This document shows positions 15,818-24,350 of a stretch of 64,000 bases of DNA, piece by piece. The notes under the pieces are model-generated. The model was not told the DNA's origin. It searched no databases and saw only the letters and a list, made by a program, of their open reading frames with translations. Position numbers and translations under genes: made by a program. The stretch lies in contig NZ_FUWY01000009.1 of NCBI RefSeq assembly GCF_900167375.1, positions 1-64,000 on the forward strand, written 5' to 3'. Origin of the DNA: Anaerorhabdus furcosa (GTDB lineage Bacteria; Bacillota_I; Bacilli_A; Erysipelotrichales; Erysipelotrichaceae). Position 1 is the stretch's first letter. Each line of letters opens with the position of its first letter.

Positions 15818-16381
15818 GTGAAAAGAGGTCTATTGGTAGTATTGAGTGGTCCAAGTGGGGTAGGAAAAGGTACAGTATTAAAAGAATTTATAGATGATCC
15901 TTCTTTGAAATTAGCGTATTCAGTTTCATTAACAACAAGAGAGAAAAGACCAAATGAAGTTGAAGGGGTTAATTATAACTTCGTAAGTCGTGATCAATTT
16001 GAATCAGCAATCAAAAATGGTGAATTATTAGAATATGCAGAATTTGTTGGAAATTATTATGGAACACCTTTATCAACAGTAAATAAATTACGTGATGAAG
16101 GGAAGAATGTATTATTAGAAATTGAAGTTCAAGGATGTATTCAAGTACGTGAAAAATGTCCTGATGCACTTACAATATTCCTCGTACCTCCTAGCATGGA
16201 AGAATTAGAAAAGAGAATTCGTGGGCGCAATACGGAACCAGAAGAAATTGTTCAACAACGTCTTGCGAAAGCAAATCGCGAGTTAGATATGGTAGGTCAA
16301 TACAAATATGTAGTTTGTAATGAAGATCCAAAACTTGCGGCAGATATTATTTCTATTATCATTAAACGTCATATGGACTAA
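15818..16381 (+). CDS. gmk: Guanylate kinase
   Basis: 187 residues. It phosphorylates GMP to GDP with ATP in the guanine-nucleotide pathway. The P-loop GPSGVGKGT is at 10-18, and the GMP-binding segment TTREKRPNEVEGVNYNFVSR follows, with the later LLEIEVQG and RGRNTEPEE lid residues; all are classic for Gmk and the length is normal. The start codon is GTG, with AAGGAGGG upstream. A T-rich terminator follows directly. The gene is divergent from rqcH; in many Bacillota gmk neighbours rqcH or related genes. Confidence 0.96.
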   Translation: MKRGLLVVLSGPSGVGKGTVLKEFIDDPSLKLAYSVSLTTREKRPNEVEGVNYNFVSRDQFESAIKNGELLEYAEFVGNYYGTPLSTVNKLRDEGKNVLLEIEVQGCIQVREKCPDALTIFLVPPSMEELEKRIRGRNTEPEEIVQQRLAKANRELDMVGQYKYVVCNEDPKLAADIISIIIKRHMD

Positions 16382-16421
16382 AGATGCCTTCGGGTGTCTT
16401 TTTTTTTTTTTTTTTTTTTTT
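16381..16421 (+). terminator. gmk terminator with a 23-T tract
   Basis: Stem AAGATGCC / GGTGTCTT (two G-U pairs) closed by a UUCG tetraloop, followed by an unbroken run of 23 T (16399-16421). The stem begins at the last base of the gmk stop codon. Confidence 0.92.
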
Positions 16422-16431
16422 AAGTTGATTT

Positions 16432-16463
16432 AAGTAAAAGAAAAACTCGCATATGCGAGTTTT
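16432..16463 (-). terminator. rpsD terminator
   Basis: Palindrome AAAACTCGCA / TGCGAGTTTT directly after the rpsD stop on the minus strand, followed by TTTTTCTTTT. Confidence 0.85.
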
Positions 16464-16467
16464 AATG

Positions 16468-17070
16468 TTATCTGTTGTAATATTCAACTACTAGAAGTTC
16501 ATTGATTTCAGTGTTTAATTCATTACGTTCAGGAAGGCGTACATAAGTACCAGCTTTCTTTTCTTTGTCAATTGTAACGAATGCAACTGGATTTAATGTT
16601 GCTTCTAAAGCTTCTGCGATGCTAGGCATATTTCTGCTAGCTTCTTTAACTTCAATTTTTGATCCAGGTTTAACGATGAAACTTGGAATATCAACTTTTT
16701 TACCATCTACTAAGATGTGCCCGTGGTTAACTAATTGTCTAGCTCCGCGACGAGTACGTGCGAAACATAAACGATATACCACGTTATCTAAACGAGATTC
16801 TAATAAGAATAAGAAGTTATGACCTGTAACACCAGACATTTTAGTTGCCTTTTTGAATGTGTTATAGAATTGACGTTCATTTACGCCGTACATATGTCTA
16901 ATTCTTTGTTTTTCTCTTAACTGAGTACCGTATCCGCTTAATTTAATACGTTTAGTAGGACCGTGTTGTCCTGGAGCGTATGCTCTTTTCTTTAGTTCTT
17001 CACCAGTTTCTAGAATTGAAAAGCCTAAGCGACGAGACGTTTTCCAAACTGGTCCATTAATTCTTGCCAT
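16468..17070 (-). CDS. rpsD: 30S ribosomal protein S4
   Basis: 200 residues starting [17 protein letters not shown]4 nucleates 30S assembly by binding 16S rRNA and, in Bacillus, represses its own mRNA through a leader structure. The S4 RNA-binding domain is visible (about 90-150: [18 protein letters not shown], then [17 protein letters not shown]). The long N-terminal part matches the usual length; no zinc-binding cysteines are present at the N-terminus (C-minus type). AGGAGG precedes the ATG at 17070. The gene is monocistronic with its own promoter, leader and terminator, as in B. subtilis. Confidence 0.98.
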   Translation of the reverse strand: MARINGPVWKTSRRLGFSILETGEELKKRAYAPGQHGPTKRIKLSGYGTQLREKQRIRHMYGVNERQFYNTFKKATKMSGVTGHNFLFLLESRLDNVVYRLCFARTRRGARQLVNHGHILVDGKKVDIPSFIVKPGSKIEVKEASRNMPSIAEALEATLNPVAFVTIDKEKKAGTYVRLPERNELNTEINELLVVEYYNR

Positions 17071-17134
17071 TTTTATTCCTCCTTGTGTTTTATGGCTAAA
17101 ACAACAACAGGTACAAATCATCGATAAGTAGTGT

Positions 17135-17200
17135 GTTTGTATTAGATTCTTTCGCTAATTGCAGCTAGTTACTTGAATCACAGTTATTACTGATACAAAC
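17135..17200 (-). ncRNA. Putative S4-binding leader of rpsD
   Basis: The 5' leader of rpsD is about 165 nt. It contains a long-range helix GTTTGTAT (17200-17193) with ATACAAAC (17142-17135) enclosing a 50-nt domain with smaller helices (for example GATTC with GAATC). Firmicute rpsD leaders fold into an S4-binding autoregulatory RNA; position and size fit, but I did not match it to a covariance model. Confidence 0.5.
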
Positions 17201-17245
17201 GCGGGTTACTTGACTTTGTAAGCTGCCATCATTTGACGCTTAATA

Positions 17246-17274
17246 ACAATAGCAAATAACCCTATAAAAGTCAA
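17246..17274 (-). promoter_or_regulatory. rpsD promoter
   Basis: On the minus strand TTGACT (17274-17269), 17-nt spacer, TATTGT (17251-17246). Confidence 0.75.
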
Positions 17275-17372
17275 TAAAATAAGCATAAAGATGAAAATTT
17301 TCAGTAAGTTTTACTTAAATTGTTACATGAACTATGATAGAATGATAGAGGAAAGATTAAAGGGATAAAATA

Positions 17373-19103
17373 ATGGAAGCAGTGTTAAATTTCTTATCAA
17401 ATAAATTCGTCATTATTGCTTTAGTGGCTTTAATTATAATATTAGTGGTATGGTTTGTGATTAGAAAGATGCAATCAAGTAAACTAAAGAAGCGCTTAAG
17501 TGATTACGAAGTACGTTACAACTCGATTAAGAGTGTACCTTTACCTTATAAATTGAATAAAGCGGTTGCGATTGCACGCGTAAATCAAGATGTAATGCAA
17601 AGTGTTACCAATTGTAAGGATGATTTTGATTTAGTTCAATCAAACTTAAAACAAATTTCTCAATTGCTTGCGGATACTGAAGATTTCTTATTGATGAATA
17701 AGAACAAACAAGTAAAAGAGGGTTTATTAGATCTTGATAGCATGATGGTATTAGGGGAAAAGCAAGTAAGCGAGATGGATGCTTTCCTAGATACAATTCT
17801 TGAAAAAGAAACTGCACAAAGACAAGAAGTTACTGGATTCAAAGATAAATTTAGAGAATTAAAAGCTTTTGCTTTTGAAAATAGTTCATCTTTATCATTT
17901 AGCTGGAATAAAATTGAAGGTGTTATCCAAGAAACAGAAAAAATGTTTTCTGCTTTTGAAGAGTGGATGTATGCATCTGAATTTGAAAAGGCTAGTGCTA
18001 AATTAGAAGAAATTAAGGGCTCTATTATTAATTTAGAATTGTTAATTAATGATTTACCTGATTTATTACAAGAAGCAAGAGGTGTTCTTCCTAATCTTGT
18101 TGATGAAGTTGCTCGTAACAATGCTATCTTACAAAAGAAAGGTGTATCTTTAGCTCATCTTGAAATTGAAAAGAATTTAATTGTTATTACTGATGCATTG
18201 AAAAATGACTTAGATAGTTTACAAAATGGAGAATGCACAGGAGTTAGCGAACATTTATTAAATTATAAAACTCGTTTATTGCAATTAAATGATCAAATTA
18301 GTAAAGAGGGTGTTGCTTATGATGACCTTCAAAATGCAATTAGTGAAGTAGAGAATGTTACAATCCAAACTAAAGAAGCAATTCAATTTATTAATGAAAC
18401 ATTTGAAAAACTCGGTAGTCGATTTGGATGGGGTAATTTAAAAGAACAAATAGCAGAACAAGAAGTAAAGTTCAATAAACTTGTTGAAAAGAAAGAACGT
18501 GTTGTAGAAAGTGTTCAACAATCGGATTCATCTTCAGTAGAAAACTTATATTTGTTAAAAGAATTATTACAAGATATCAATGTTTGTCATACAGAAATCG
18601 CAAAAATTAAAGAAGTGATGGATAATGCACATAGTGATGAAGAAAGAGCGAAGAAACAATTGCTTAAACTTCAATTAATTATGAATGAAATGCAAGTTAA
18701 AATTCGTAAGAATCGATTACCTGCTATATCTGACACTTATAATTCAGATTTAGATAAAGCATTTGATTATATTCGTAGTATTGAAACATTAATTGATGAT
18801 ACACCATTAAATGTACAATTACTAAATGCAACTTTAAAAGATGCAATCGATTATATCTATAAATTATATAACAATGTAAACAATGTAGTTGGTATGGCAG
18901 TTATGGTTGAAAATACAATTGTATTTGGTAATAAGTATCGTTCAACTTATGCTGATATTGATTCAGAATTAACACGTGCAGAATTGTGCTTTAGAAATGG
19001 TGAATATACGCAAGCTCTAACAATTGCAATTGCAACAATTGAAAAAATTCATCCAGGTACATATGAAACACTAATCAAGGAGAATGCGAAGAGTGCAGCC
19101 TAA
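17373..19103 (+). CDS. ezrA: Septation ring formation regulator EzrA
   Basis: 576 residues. One N-terminal transmembrane helix (about 10-28) with a short outside end is followed by a basic anchor (RKMQSSKLKKR) and about 540 residues of spectrin-like coiled-coil helices, the architecture and length of EzrA. This protein of Gram-positive division curbs FtsZ ring assembly away from midcell and links FtsZ to cell-wall synthesis. A start ATG at 17373 follows AAGGGAT. Weak promoter elements TTACTT/TATGAT lie at about 17320-17338. The next genes are nifZ and thiI, the same neighbourhood as in B. subtilis, which supports the assignment. Confidence 0.92.
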   Translation: MEAVLNFLSNKFVIIALVALIIILVVWFVIRKMQSSKLKKRLSDYEVRYNSIKSVPLPYKLNKAVAIARVNQDVMQSVTNCKDDFDLVQSNLKQISQLLADTEDFLLMNKNKQVKEGLLDLDSMMVLGEKQVSEMDAFLDTILEKETAQRQEVTGFKDKFRELKAFAFENSSSLSFSWNKIEGVIQETEKMFSAFEEWMYASEFEKASAKLEEIKGSIINLELLINDLPDLLQEARGVLPNLVDEVARNNAILQKKGVSLAHLEIEKNLIVITDALKNDLDSLQNGECTGVSEHLLNYKTRLLQLNDQISKEGVAYDDLQNAISEVENVTIQTKEAIQFINETFEKLGSRFGWGNLKEQIAEQEVKFNKLVEKKERVVESVQQSDSSSVENLYLLKELLQDINVCHTEIAKIKEVMDNAHSDEERAKKQLLKLQLIMNEMQVKIRKNRLPAISDTYNSDLDKAFDYIRSIETLIDDTPLNVQLLNATLKDAIDYIYKLYNNVNNVVGMAVMVENTIVFGNKYRSTYADIDSELTRAELCFRNGEYTQALTIAIATIEKIHPGTYETLIKENAKSAA

Positions 19104-20229
19104 AATCTACTTCGATAATGCAAGTACAACAGCATTGCATCCAGAAGTTTATGAAACTTATTGTAATTTGCTGAAAACAAAGTTTTACAACAGTGATGCT
19201 TTATATGATGCATCGGTCGAAATACAACAAATGATAGAAAAAAGTCGTCTTGCTATTGCAGACACTTTTTGTGTTAGGGCGAATGAAGTACTATTTACAA
19301 GCGGAGCAAGTGAGTCGAACAACATGGCAATCAAAGGAATTGTCTTTTCTTCCCAAGATAAAAAACATATCATTACAACACAAATAGAACATTCAAGTGT
19401 ATACAAAACATGCAAAGAATTAGAAGAAGTATTTGGTTATGATGTTACCTATCTACCAGTAGATAAAGATGGAAAAGTAAGTGCTTCTAGTGTAAGAGAA
19501 GCATTAAGAGAAGATACGGTCTTAGTTACGATTATGTATGTAAACAATGAAGTGGGATCGATTCAACCAATTGAAGCAATAAAAGAAATCGTGAAGAAAG
19601 AATCACATGCTTATTTTCATGTGGATGGAGTACAAGCTTTAGGAAAAATAGATATTGATACTAAGAATATTGATTGTATAAGTTTTAGTGCTCATAAAAT
19701 AGAAGGATTAAAAGGAAGTGGAATTTTAATTAAAAAGAGACATGTGCCAATGATTCCGCTTATTTGTGGTGGTCAGCAAGAATTTGGTTTAAGAGGGGGT
19801 ACAAGTAATGCCTTAGTCCATATCTTGTTTGCAAAGACATTACGACTTGCATTGGATAATCAAAAAAAATATCATGACTTGATTCAAAGTCATCATGACT
19901 ATTTATTGAATGAATTAAATCAAATAGAAGGTATTTGTATTAATAGTCCCAAGGATAGTGTTATAAATATTATTAATTTCTCATATCCACAAATACCAAG
20001 TGAAGTTATGATGAATGCTTTAAATAGTCATGGGGTATGTGTATCTGCACAAAGCACATGTGCTAGTAAACAAGGGCAACCTTCAAAGGTATTACAAGCA
20101 ATGGGATTTGAACGTGAGCGTGCAAATAGTTGTATTCGTATTAGTATTTCTTATCATACTACGTTAGATGAATGCAAAGAATTTATAAAAATATTGAAAG
20201 AGAGTTGTGATAAATATGGTCGTGTATGA
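19093..20229 (+). CDS. nifZ: Cysteine desulfurase paired with ThiI (NifZ/IscS type)
   Basis: 378 residues. This PLP enzyme takes sulfur from cysteine and passes it as persulfide to ThiI for tRNA 4-thiouridine. The PLP lysine is in FSAHKIEGLKGSG, the catalytic cysteine in AQSTCASKQG, and the N-terminus YFDNASTTALHPEV is typical of group I NifS/IscS. GTG at 19093 is chosen because AAGGAG ends 10 nt upstream; the in-frame ATG at 19084 is only 1 nt from that site. It overlaps ezrA and runs into thiI with a 14-nt overlap, so translation is coupled. Confidence 0.9.
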   Translation: MQPKIYFDNASTTALHPEVYETYCNLLKTKFYNSDALYDASVEIQQMIEKSRLAIADTFCVRANEVLFTSGASESNNMAIKGIVFSSQDKKHIITTQIEHSSVYKTCKELEEVFGYDVTYLPVDKDGKVSASSVREALREDTVLVTIMYVNNEVGSIQPIEAIKEIVKKESHAYFHVDGVQALGKIDIDTKNIDCISFSAHKIEGLKGSGILIKKRHVPMIPLICGGQQEFGLRGGTSNALVHILFAKTLRLALDNQKKYHDLIQSHHDYLLNELNQIEGICINSPKDSVINIINFSYPQIPSEVMMNALNSHGVCVSAQSTCASKQGQPSKVLQAMGFERERANSCIRISISYHTTLDECKEFIKILKESCDKYGRV

Positions 20230-21403
20230 TACTATTCTAATTCGTTATGGCGAATTATCTACTAAAGGAAAAAATAAAAAGGATTTCATCAATCGTTTAT
20301 CAAAAAATATTCAAAGAGTGCTAGAAGATTGTCCAGAGTTACAATTTAAAAATACATATGATCGTATTTATATAAAACTAAATGGTGTAGATCCATTTCC
20401 ATTAACTGAAAGAATTAGCAAGGTTTTTGGTATTAGTTCTTTTTCGTTGACGCAAAAAGTTGAAACAAACATTGAAGCAATTCAAAAGGCATGTCTTGAA
20501 ATAGCACAAGATACACAGGTAGGTACATTTAAAGTTGTGGCACATCGTAGTGATAAAACATTTGAAATGAAAAGTGATGATATCAATCGTTCAGTTGCAA
20601 CTGTAATTTTGAAAAATACGGAACATAAAGTAAATGTTAAGACACCTGATTTTAAGTTACATGTTGAAGTAAGAGCTGATTCAACTTACATTACAAGCAA
20701 GATTTATCCTGCTGCTGGAGGTTATCCAGTAGGTGTCAATGGTAAAGCGATGCTTTTATTATCAGGGGGAATTGATTCACCAGTAGCAGCATATTATGTC
20801 ATGAAAAGAGGAGTAGAAATAGAAGCAATTCATTTCTCATCACCTCCTTACACATCAAATAGTGCAAAAGAAAAGGTACTTGAGCTTGCACGTTTAGTTT
20901 CAGGTTATCAAGGACGGATAAAAGTTCATGTAGTGCCTTTTACTGACCTACAATTAGCGATATACAAACATTGCAGTGAATCTTATGCAATTACAATCAT
21001 GCGTCGTATGATGGTTAGAATCGCTGAGAGAGTAGCGCTTAGAAATCATTGCTTAGCATTAGCAACAGGAGAGAGTCTAGGTCAAGTAGCATCGCAAACA
21101 CTAGAAAGTATGGGATGCATTAATGATGTAATTAAACTACCGGTAATACGACCAGTTGTTACATTTGATAAATTGGAAATTATTGCAAAGTCAAAAGAGA
21201 TAGGAACTTATGAAACCTCAATTCTTCCTTTTGAGGATTGTTGTACAATTTTCACACCAAAAAGTCCTGTTACAAAACCTCTAATAAGAAGAGCAGAGGA
21301 GTATGAAGCACTATTCAACTTTGAAACTTTGATAGAAGAGTGTATACTTAATACAGAGTGTATCGTTGTTAAACCTATCAAAGAAAAGGAGAGTTATTTA
21401 TAA
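20216..21403 (+). CDS. thiI: tRNA 4-thiouridine synthase ThiI
   Basis: 395 residues. It has an N-terminal ferredoxin-like/THUMP region (about 1-165) and a PP-loop ATPase domain with SGGIDSPVAAYYVMKRGVEI. ThiI adenylates U8 of tRNA and replaces oxygen with sulfur supplied by the adjacent desulfurase. The C-terminal rhodanese domain of the E. coli enzyme is missing, as in B. subtilis, where direct transfer is proposed. ATG at 20216 is preferred over the in-frame GTG at 20207, which is too close to the purine-rich GAAAGAGAG. Confidence 0.93.
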   Translation: MVVYDTILIRYGELSTKGKNKKDFINRLSKNIQRVLEDCPELQFKNTYDRIYIKLNGVDPFPLTERISKVFGISSFSLTQKVETNIEAIQKACLEIAQDTQVGTFKVVAHRSDKTFEMKSDDINRSVATVILKNTEHKVNVKTPDFKLHVEVRADSTYITSKIYPAAGGYPVGVNGKAMLLLSGGIDSPVAAYYVMKRGVEIEAIHFSSPPYTSNSAKEKVLELARLVSGYQGRIKVHVVPFTDLQLAIYKHCSESYAITIMRRMMVRIAERVALRNHCLALATGESLGQVASQTLESMGCINDVIKLPVIRPVVTFDKLEIIAKSKEIGTYETSILPFEDCCTIFTPKSPVTKPLIRRAEEYEALFNFETLIEECILNTECIVVKPIKEKESYL

Positions 21404-21404
21404 T

Positions 21405-21635
21405 ATGGCAAAAAATATTGATCTTCCTGAGTATGTTGAACTCAAATCAGTAATTGAAAATCGTGATGATTTAAGATTTAGTATCGCAACAAGTGAATTT
21501 TTTGAAGTGATACAAAATTCAAATCTTAGACCAGAAAAGAAACTGGATATCTATGATTTAATTTCAAAGTTAAGTAATTGTCATCAACAAGAAAGACTTA
21601 AATATTTAAAGAAAATAGGTAAATACATTAAGTAA
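21405..21635 (+). CDS. Small conserved-looking hypothetical protein
   Basis: 76 residues, soluble and mostly helical (MAKNIDLPEYVELKSVIEN...). It starts 2 nt after the thiI stop, with GGAGAG inside the thiI end as ribosome binding site, and is closed by a clear terminator, so it belongs to the ezrA-nifZ-thiI unit. It has no cysteines that would suggest sulfur relay except one near residue 61. I do not recognise the family. An earlier in-frame ATG at 21366 is rejected for lack of a ribosome binding site. Confidence 0.65.
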   Translation: MAKNIDLPEYVELKSVIENRDDLRFSIATSEFFEVIQNSNLRPEKKLDIYDLISKLSNCHQQERLKYLKKIGKYIK

Positions 21636-21657
21636 AATGGGGAAACCCATTTTTTTA
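21634..21657 (+). terminator. Terminator after the thiI operon
   Basis: Stem AAAATGGG / CCCATTTT with a GAAA loop and a following T-run. Confidence 0.9.
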
Positions 21658-21658
21658 T

Positions 21659-21688
21659 TTGACAAAATTAAGATATTAGTGATACAGT
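21659..21688 (+). promoter_or_regulatory. Promoter of the YtrA-type operon
   Basis: TTGACA (21659-21664), 18-nt spacer and extended -10 TGATACAGT ending at 21688. The -10 overlaps the first tandem repeat. Confidence 0.7.
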
Positions 21689-21716
21689 TGATACAGATGA
21701 TACAAATGATACAGAA
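21681..21716 (+). repeat. Four tandem 9-bp GATACARWT repeats, candidate operator
   Basis: GATACAGTT, GATACAGAT, GATACAAAT and GATACAGAA follow one another without gaps at 21681, 21690, 21699 and 21708. They cover the -10 box and end in the ribosome binding site of the GntR-family gene. This is a likely autoregulatory site; which protein binds is inference. Confidence 0.6.
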
Positions 21717-21727
21717 GGAGAATGTGT

Positions 21728-22084
21728 ATGTTTTTAATTACATTGCAAGGAAATGAACCTATATTTGAACAAATTATAACCCAAATTATTCGGTTTATTG
21801 ATTTAGGTGTTTTAAATCCCAATGATAAATTACCCTCTGTTCGGATGTTAGCACAAGAATTAGGTATTACACCGAATACGGTTGTTAAAGCATATCAAAT
21901 TCTAGAAGAAAGAGGTTATGTTTATACATACCAAAAGAAGGGCGTCTTTGTGTGTGGAGATATGAAAGAGATAGATTCTCAACACTTGGAAGCTGAGTTT
22001 CTTCAAATTGCAACCATCTGTATGACAAGTGGATTAAGTAAAGAGGAATTAAAGAAACTCATCGATGAAATGGAGGAGAAATAA
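21728..22084 (+). CDS. GntR-family repressor, YtrA subfamily
   Basis: 118 residues. A winged helix-turn-helix (about 10-75: EPIFEQIITQIIRFIDLG, then LPSVRMLAQELGITPNTVVKAYQIL) is followed by a short helical dimerisation tail, the size and layout of the YtrA subfamily, which controls adjacent ABC transporter genes. ATG 21728 has AAGGAG 7 nt upstream; the ATG at 21722 is too close. Tandem repeats over the promoter are the probable operator. The ATPase gene follows after 1 nt. In B. subtilis YtrA answers to cell-wall antibiotics; the signal here is unknown. Confidence 0.9.
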   Translation: MFLITLQGNEPIFEQIITQIIRFIDLGVLNPNDKLPSVRMLAQELGITPNTVVKAYQILEERGYVYTYQKKGVFVCGDMKEIDSQHLEAEFLQIATICMTSGLSKEELKKLIDEMEEK

Positions 22085-22085
22085 G

Positions 22086-22964
22086 ATGTTAGAAGTTAAG
22101 CATTTATCAAAATCATTTGAGGATCAATTGGTTTTAAATGATTGTAACTTTGTAGTTAAAGATTCGACCATTGTTGGTTTAGTTGGATCAAATGGTGCAG
22201 GCAAATCAACACTTCTTAAATGTATTCAAGGCATTTATGATTTTGATGGAGAAATTGCATTTGATGGAGAACTGGTAAAGGAAAATAATAAAGCAAAAGC
22301 GAAGATATTTATGATTTCTGATACACAATGGTTTCCTATGAACGCAACAATAGAATCAATGAAGAATTTTTACAAATCGATTTACATATTCGATAACGAA
22401 TTATTTGAACATTATGTAAAGACGTTTAAGTTAGATACGACTAAGAAGATAAATGAGTTATCAAAAGGTACAATACGATTGGTATCAATAGCTTATGCAC
22501 TTGCTATACAACCCAAACTATTATTAATCGATGAAGTCTTTGATGGATTAGATCCAAAGATTAGGAAAATATTCAAAGACTGCTTAATTAAGGAAATGGA
22601 TGAATTGGAAATGTCGGTCATTGTCTCCTCACATGCACTACGTGAATTAGAAGATATTTGCGATGAATTTATTTTTCTAGATAAAACAATTTATACACAA
22701 GGTAGTGTACAAGATTTAAAACAAAATTATTGTAAATTACAAGTCATATCTGATGATATGGATAACATAAAATTAATTCTTAAAGAAGAAAACATTTTGA
22801 GTTTCAAAAGTTTTGGGAAAGTCAGTGTAATTGTAAGCAAGTACAATAAGAATCAAGTGATTGAAATGATGGAGGAACTTAAACCATTGTTTTATGAATG
22901 CTTATCTATAAGTTTCGAAGAGTATTACATGCTAATTGAAAAGGAGGAAGACAATGATAAATAA
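22086..22964 (+). CDS. ABC transporter ATPase of the YtrA-type operon
   Basis: 292 residues. It has Walker A GSNGAGKST, Walker B LLLIDEVFDGLDP and the H-loop region SSHALRELED. The signature is the divergent LSKGTIRLVS instead of LSGGQ, which is common in small YtrB-like exporters. A C-terminal extension of about 80 residues follows the nucleotide-binding domain. GGAGG lies inside the end of the regulator gene. It overlaps the membrane protein gene by 11 nt and should form a complex with that product. Confidence 0.9.
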   Translation: MLEVKHLSKSFEDQLVLNDCNFVVKDSTIVGLVGSNGAGKSTLLKCIQGIYDFDGEIAFDGELVKENNKAKAKIFMISDTQWFPMNATIESMKNFYKSIYIFDNELFEHYVKTFKLDTTKKINELSKGTIRLVSIAYALAIQPKLLLIDEVFDGLDPKIRKIFKDCLIKEMDELEMSVIVSSHALRELEDICDEFIFLDKTIYTQGSVQDLKQNYCKLQVISDDMDNIKLILKEENILSFKSFGKVSVIVSKYNKNQVIEMMEELKPLFYECLSISFEEYYMLIEKEEDNDK

Positions 22965-24306
22965 AAGATATTTTAAGCATCTAGCACTGGAAAATAGAAA
23001 AGTATTCTTTATTATTTCCTTATTAATTGCTTTAACATTTTTCATCACTAATACTTTTCTATCCATTGGATATGTTACCATAGGACTTTCTATGATTTCA
23101 TCTTTATATTTCCTGACTTATATTCATAGTAAAGGAGAATCTGAATTAATGAATTCATTGCCCTTAACTAAAAAAACAATATGGAAAACTAGATTATTCT
23201 TTTCTATCGCAATTGTTTCGGCACTAATTCTTTCTTATGCAGTGTGGTTGCTTATATTGGGATGGTTAATCGATGGTTCGGTTATTGTTAAAGGATTAGT
23301 TATTGTTATTCCTCTATTGTTAGTAATGAATTTTGTTAACCAAATCATATTTGCTTGGATTATTGAAAAATGTAGAAATAGTGTTGATTCTATATTGGCA
23401 ATAATTATATTTTCTTTCTTACCTTATCTAATAATGAATACTGCTGGTTATTTTATAAGTATGAATACTTATGTTTTAGAACTAAGTGAATTTATTCCTG
23501 ATCGAACTTTATCATCAATGGGTTCATTTATGTATGCTATTGAAAAACTTACAGATTATCCACAAAATTTTAATTACATGACGCAAATAAAAATCCAATT
23601 TGTATCAATTACTTGTTGGTTAATTGTTGCAGTATTATCATATGGAAATACGATTAGAAATATTGAACGACGTGGTAGTGAGGAAGCAAATAAAAAAACA
23701 ACAAACATCTTCATATTTCCATTAAGTATACTTGTTGTTACTACATTGTGTTTGTTTACAACGGTTGTTTCTAGAGAATATTTACTTGTAGGTTTGTTGA
23801 TGAATATGTTTGTGTTTATTGCCTATATGATCGCATTTTGTTTTTATACTAGAAAATTTAGTATCAATAAAAAATTAATAGTGATCTTTTTAGGACTATT
23901 ATTAAGTGTAAATATATTTCGTTATGTATTTATTCAAACTCAAGGTTTTGGTATTGAAGAATATTTATTAACACGTTGGAATTTTGTTGATGTTATGATT
24001 GAAAAAAAGAATCCAAATACAGGTTATACAACAGAATATTGGACAGGAACTGTAACTGATCCTGAAATTATTCGTGAAGTACGTTTGGAGATAAAATCCG
24101 TATTAAACGATTTTTATGGAGAAGATGGTGAATTTGGTATCAACCAAGATACATTAAGTGAATTACCAGTGCTTACTTATGGTTTTTCTAAGAAAAGTGA
24201 CACTCATATTATTACAAATTTAAATATTGAAAGATTTGATGAATTAGTAGCTTTAATGGAAAGTAAAGGATATAAAAAAAATCTGTTGGATTATCGCTAT
24301 AAGTAG
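22954..24306 (+). CDS. ABC transporter membrane protein (YtrC/D-like)
   Basis: 450 residues. About ten hydrophobic segments in two groups (about 18-60, 82-150, 160-185, 210-225 and 250-325) are followed by a soluble C-terminal domain of about 125 residues (WNFVDVMIEKKNPNTG onward). It is the partner of the preceding ATPase and starts within that gene behind AAGGAGG. Layout fits the permease of YtrA-regulated ABC-2-type systems. The substrate is unknown. Confidence 0.8.
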   Translation: MINKRYFKHLALENRKVFFIISLLIALTFFITNTFLSIGYVTIGLSMISSLYFLTYIHSKGESELMNSLPLTKKTIWKTRLFFSIAIVSALILSYAVWLLILGWLIDGSVIVKGLVIVIPLLLVMNFVNQIIFAWIIEKCRNSVDSILAIIIFSFLPYLIMNTAGYFISMNTYVLELSEFIPDRTLSSMGSFMYAIEKLTDYPQNFNYMTQIKIQFVSITCWLIVAVLSYGNTIRNIERRGSEEANKKTTNIFIFPLSILVVTTLCLFTTVVSREYLLVGLLMNMFVFIAYMIAFCFYTRKFSINKKLIVIFLGLLLSVNIFRYVFIQTQGFGIEEYLLTRWNFVDVMIEKKNPNTGYTTEYWTGTVTDPEIIREVRLEIKSVLNDFYGEDGEFGINQDTLSELPVLTYGFSKKSDTHIITNLNIERFDELVALMESKGYKKNLLDYRYK

Positions 24307-24316
24307 TGAAATAATA

Positions 24317-24348
24317 AAAAAGATGAGTAGTTTGCTCATCTTTATTTT
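24317..24348. terminator. Bidirectional terminator
   Basis: Stem AAAGATGAG / CTCATCTTT between two convergent genes, with T-rich sequence on the plus side and, less strongly, on the minus side. Confidence 0.85.
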
Positions 24349-24350
24349 AT

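Noticed and set aside
17071-17121. Upstream extension of S4
   Set aside because: The S4 N-terminus MARINGP is universal and has AGGAGG before it; the extension lies in the leader.
21681-21716. CRISPR or satellite array
   Set aside because: Only four 9-bp units inside a promoter; an operator is more likely.
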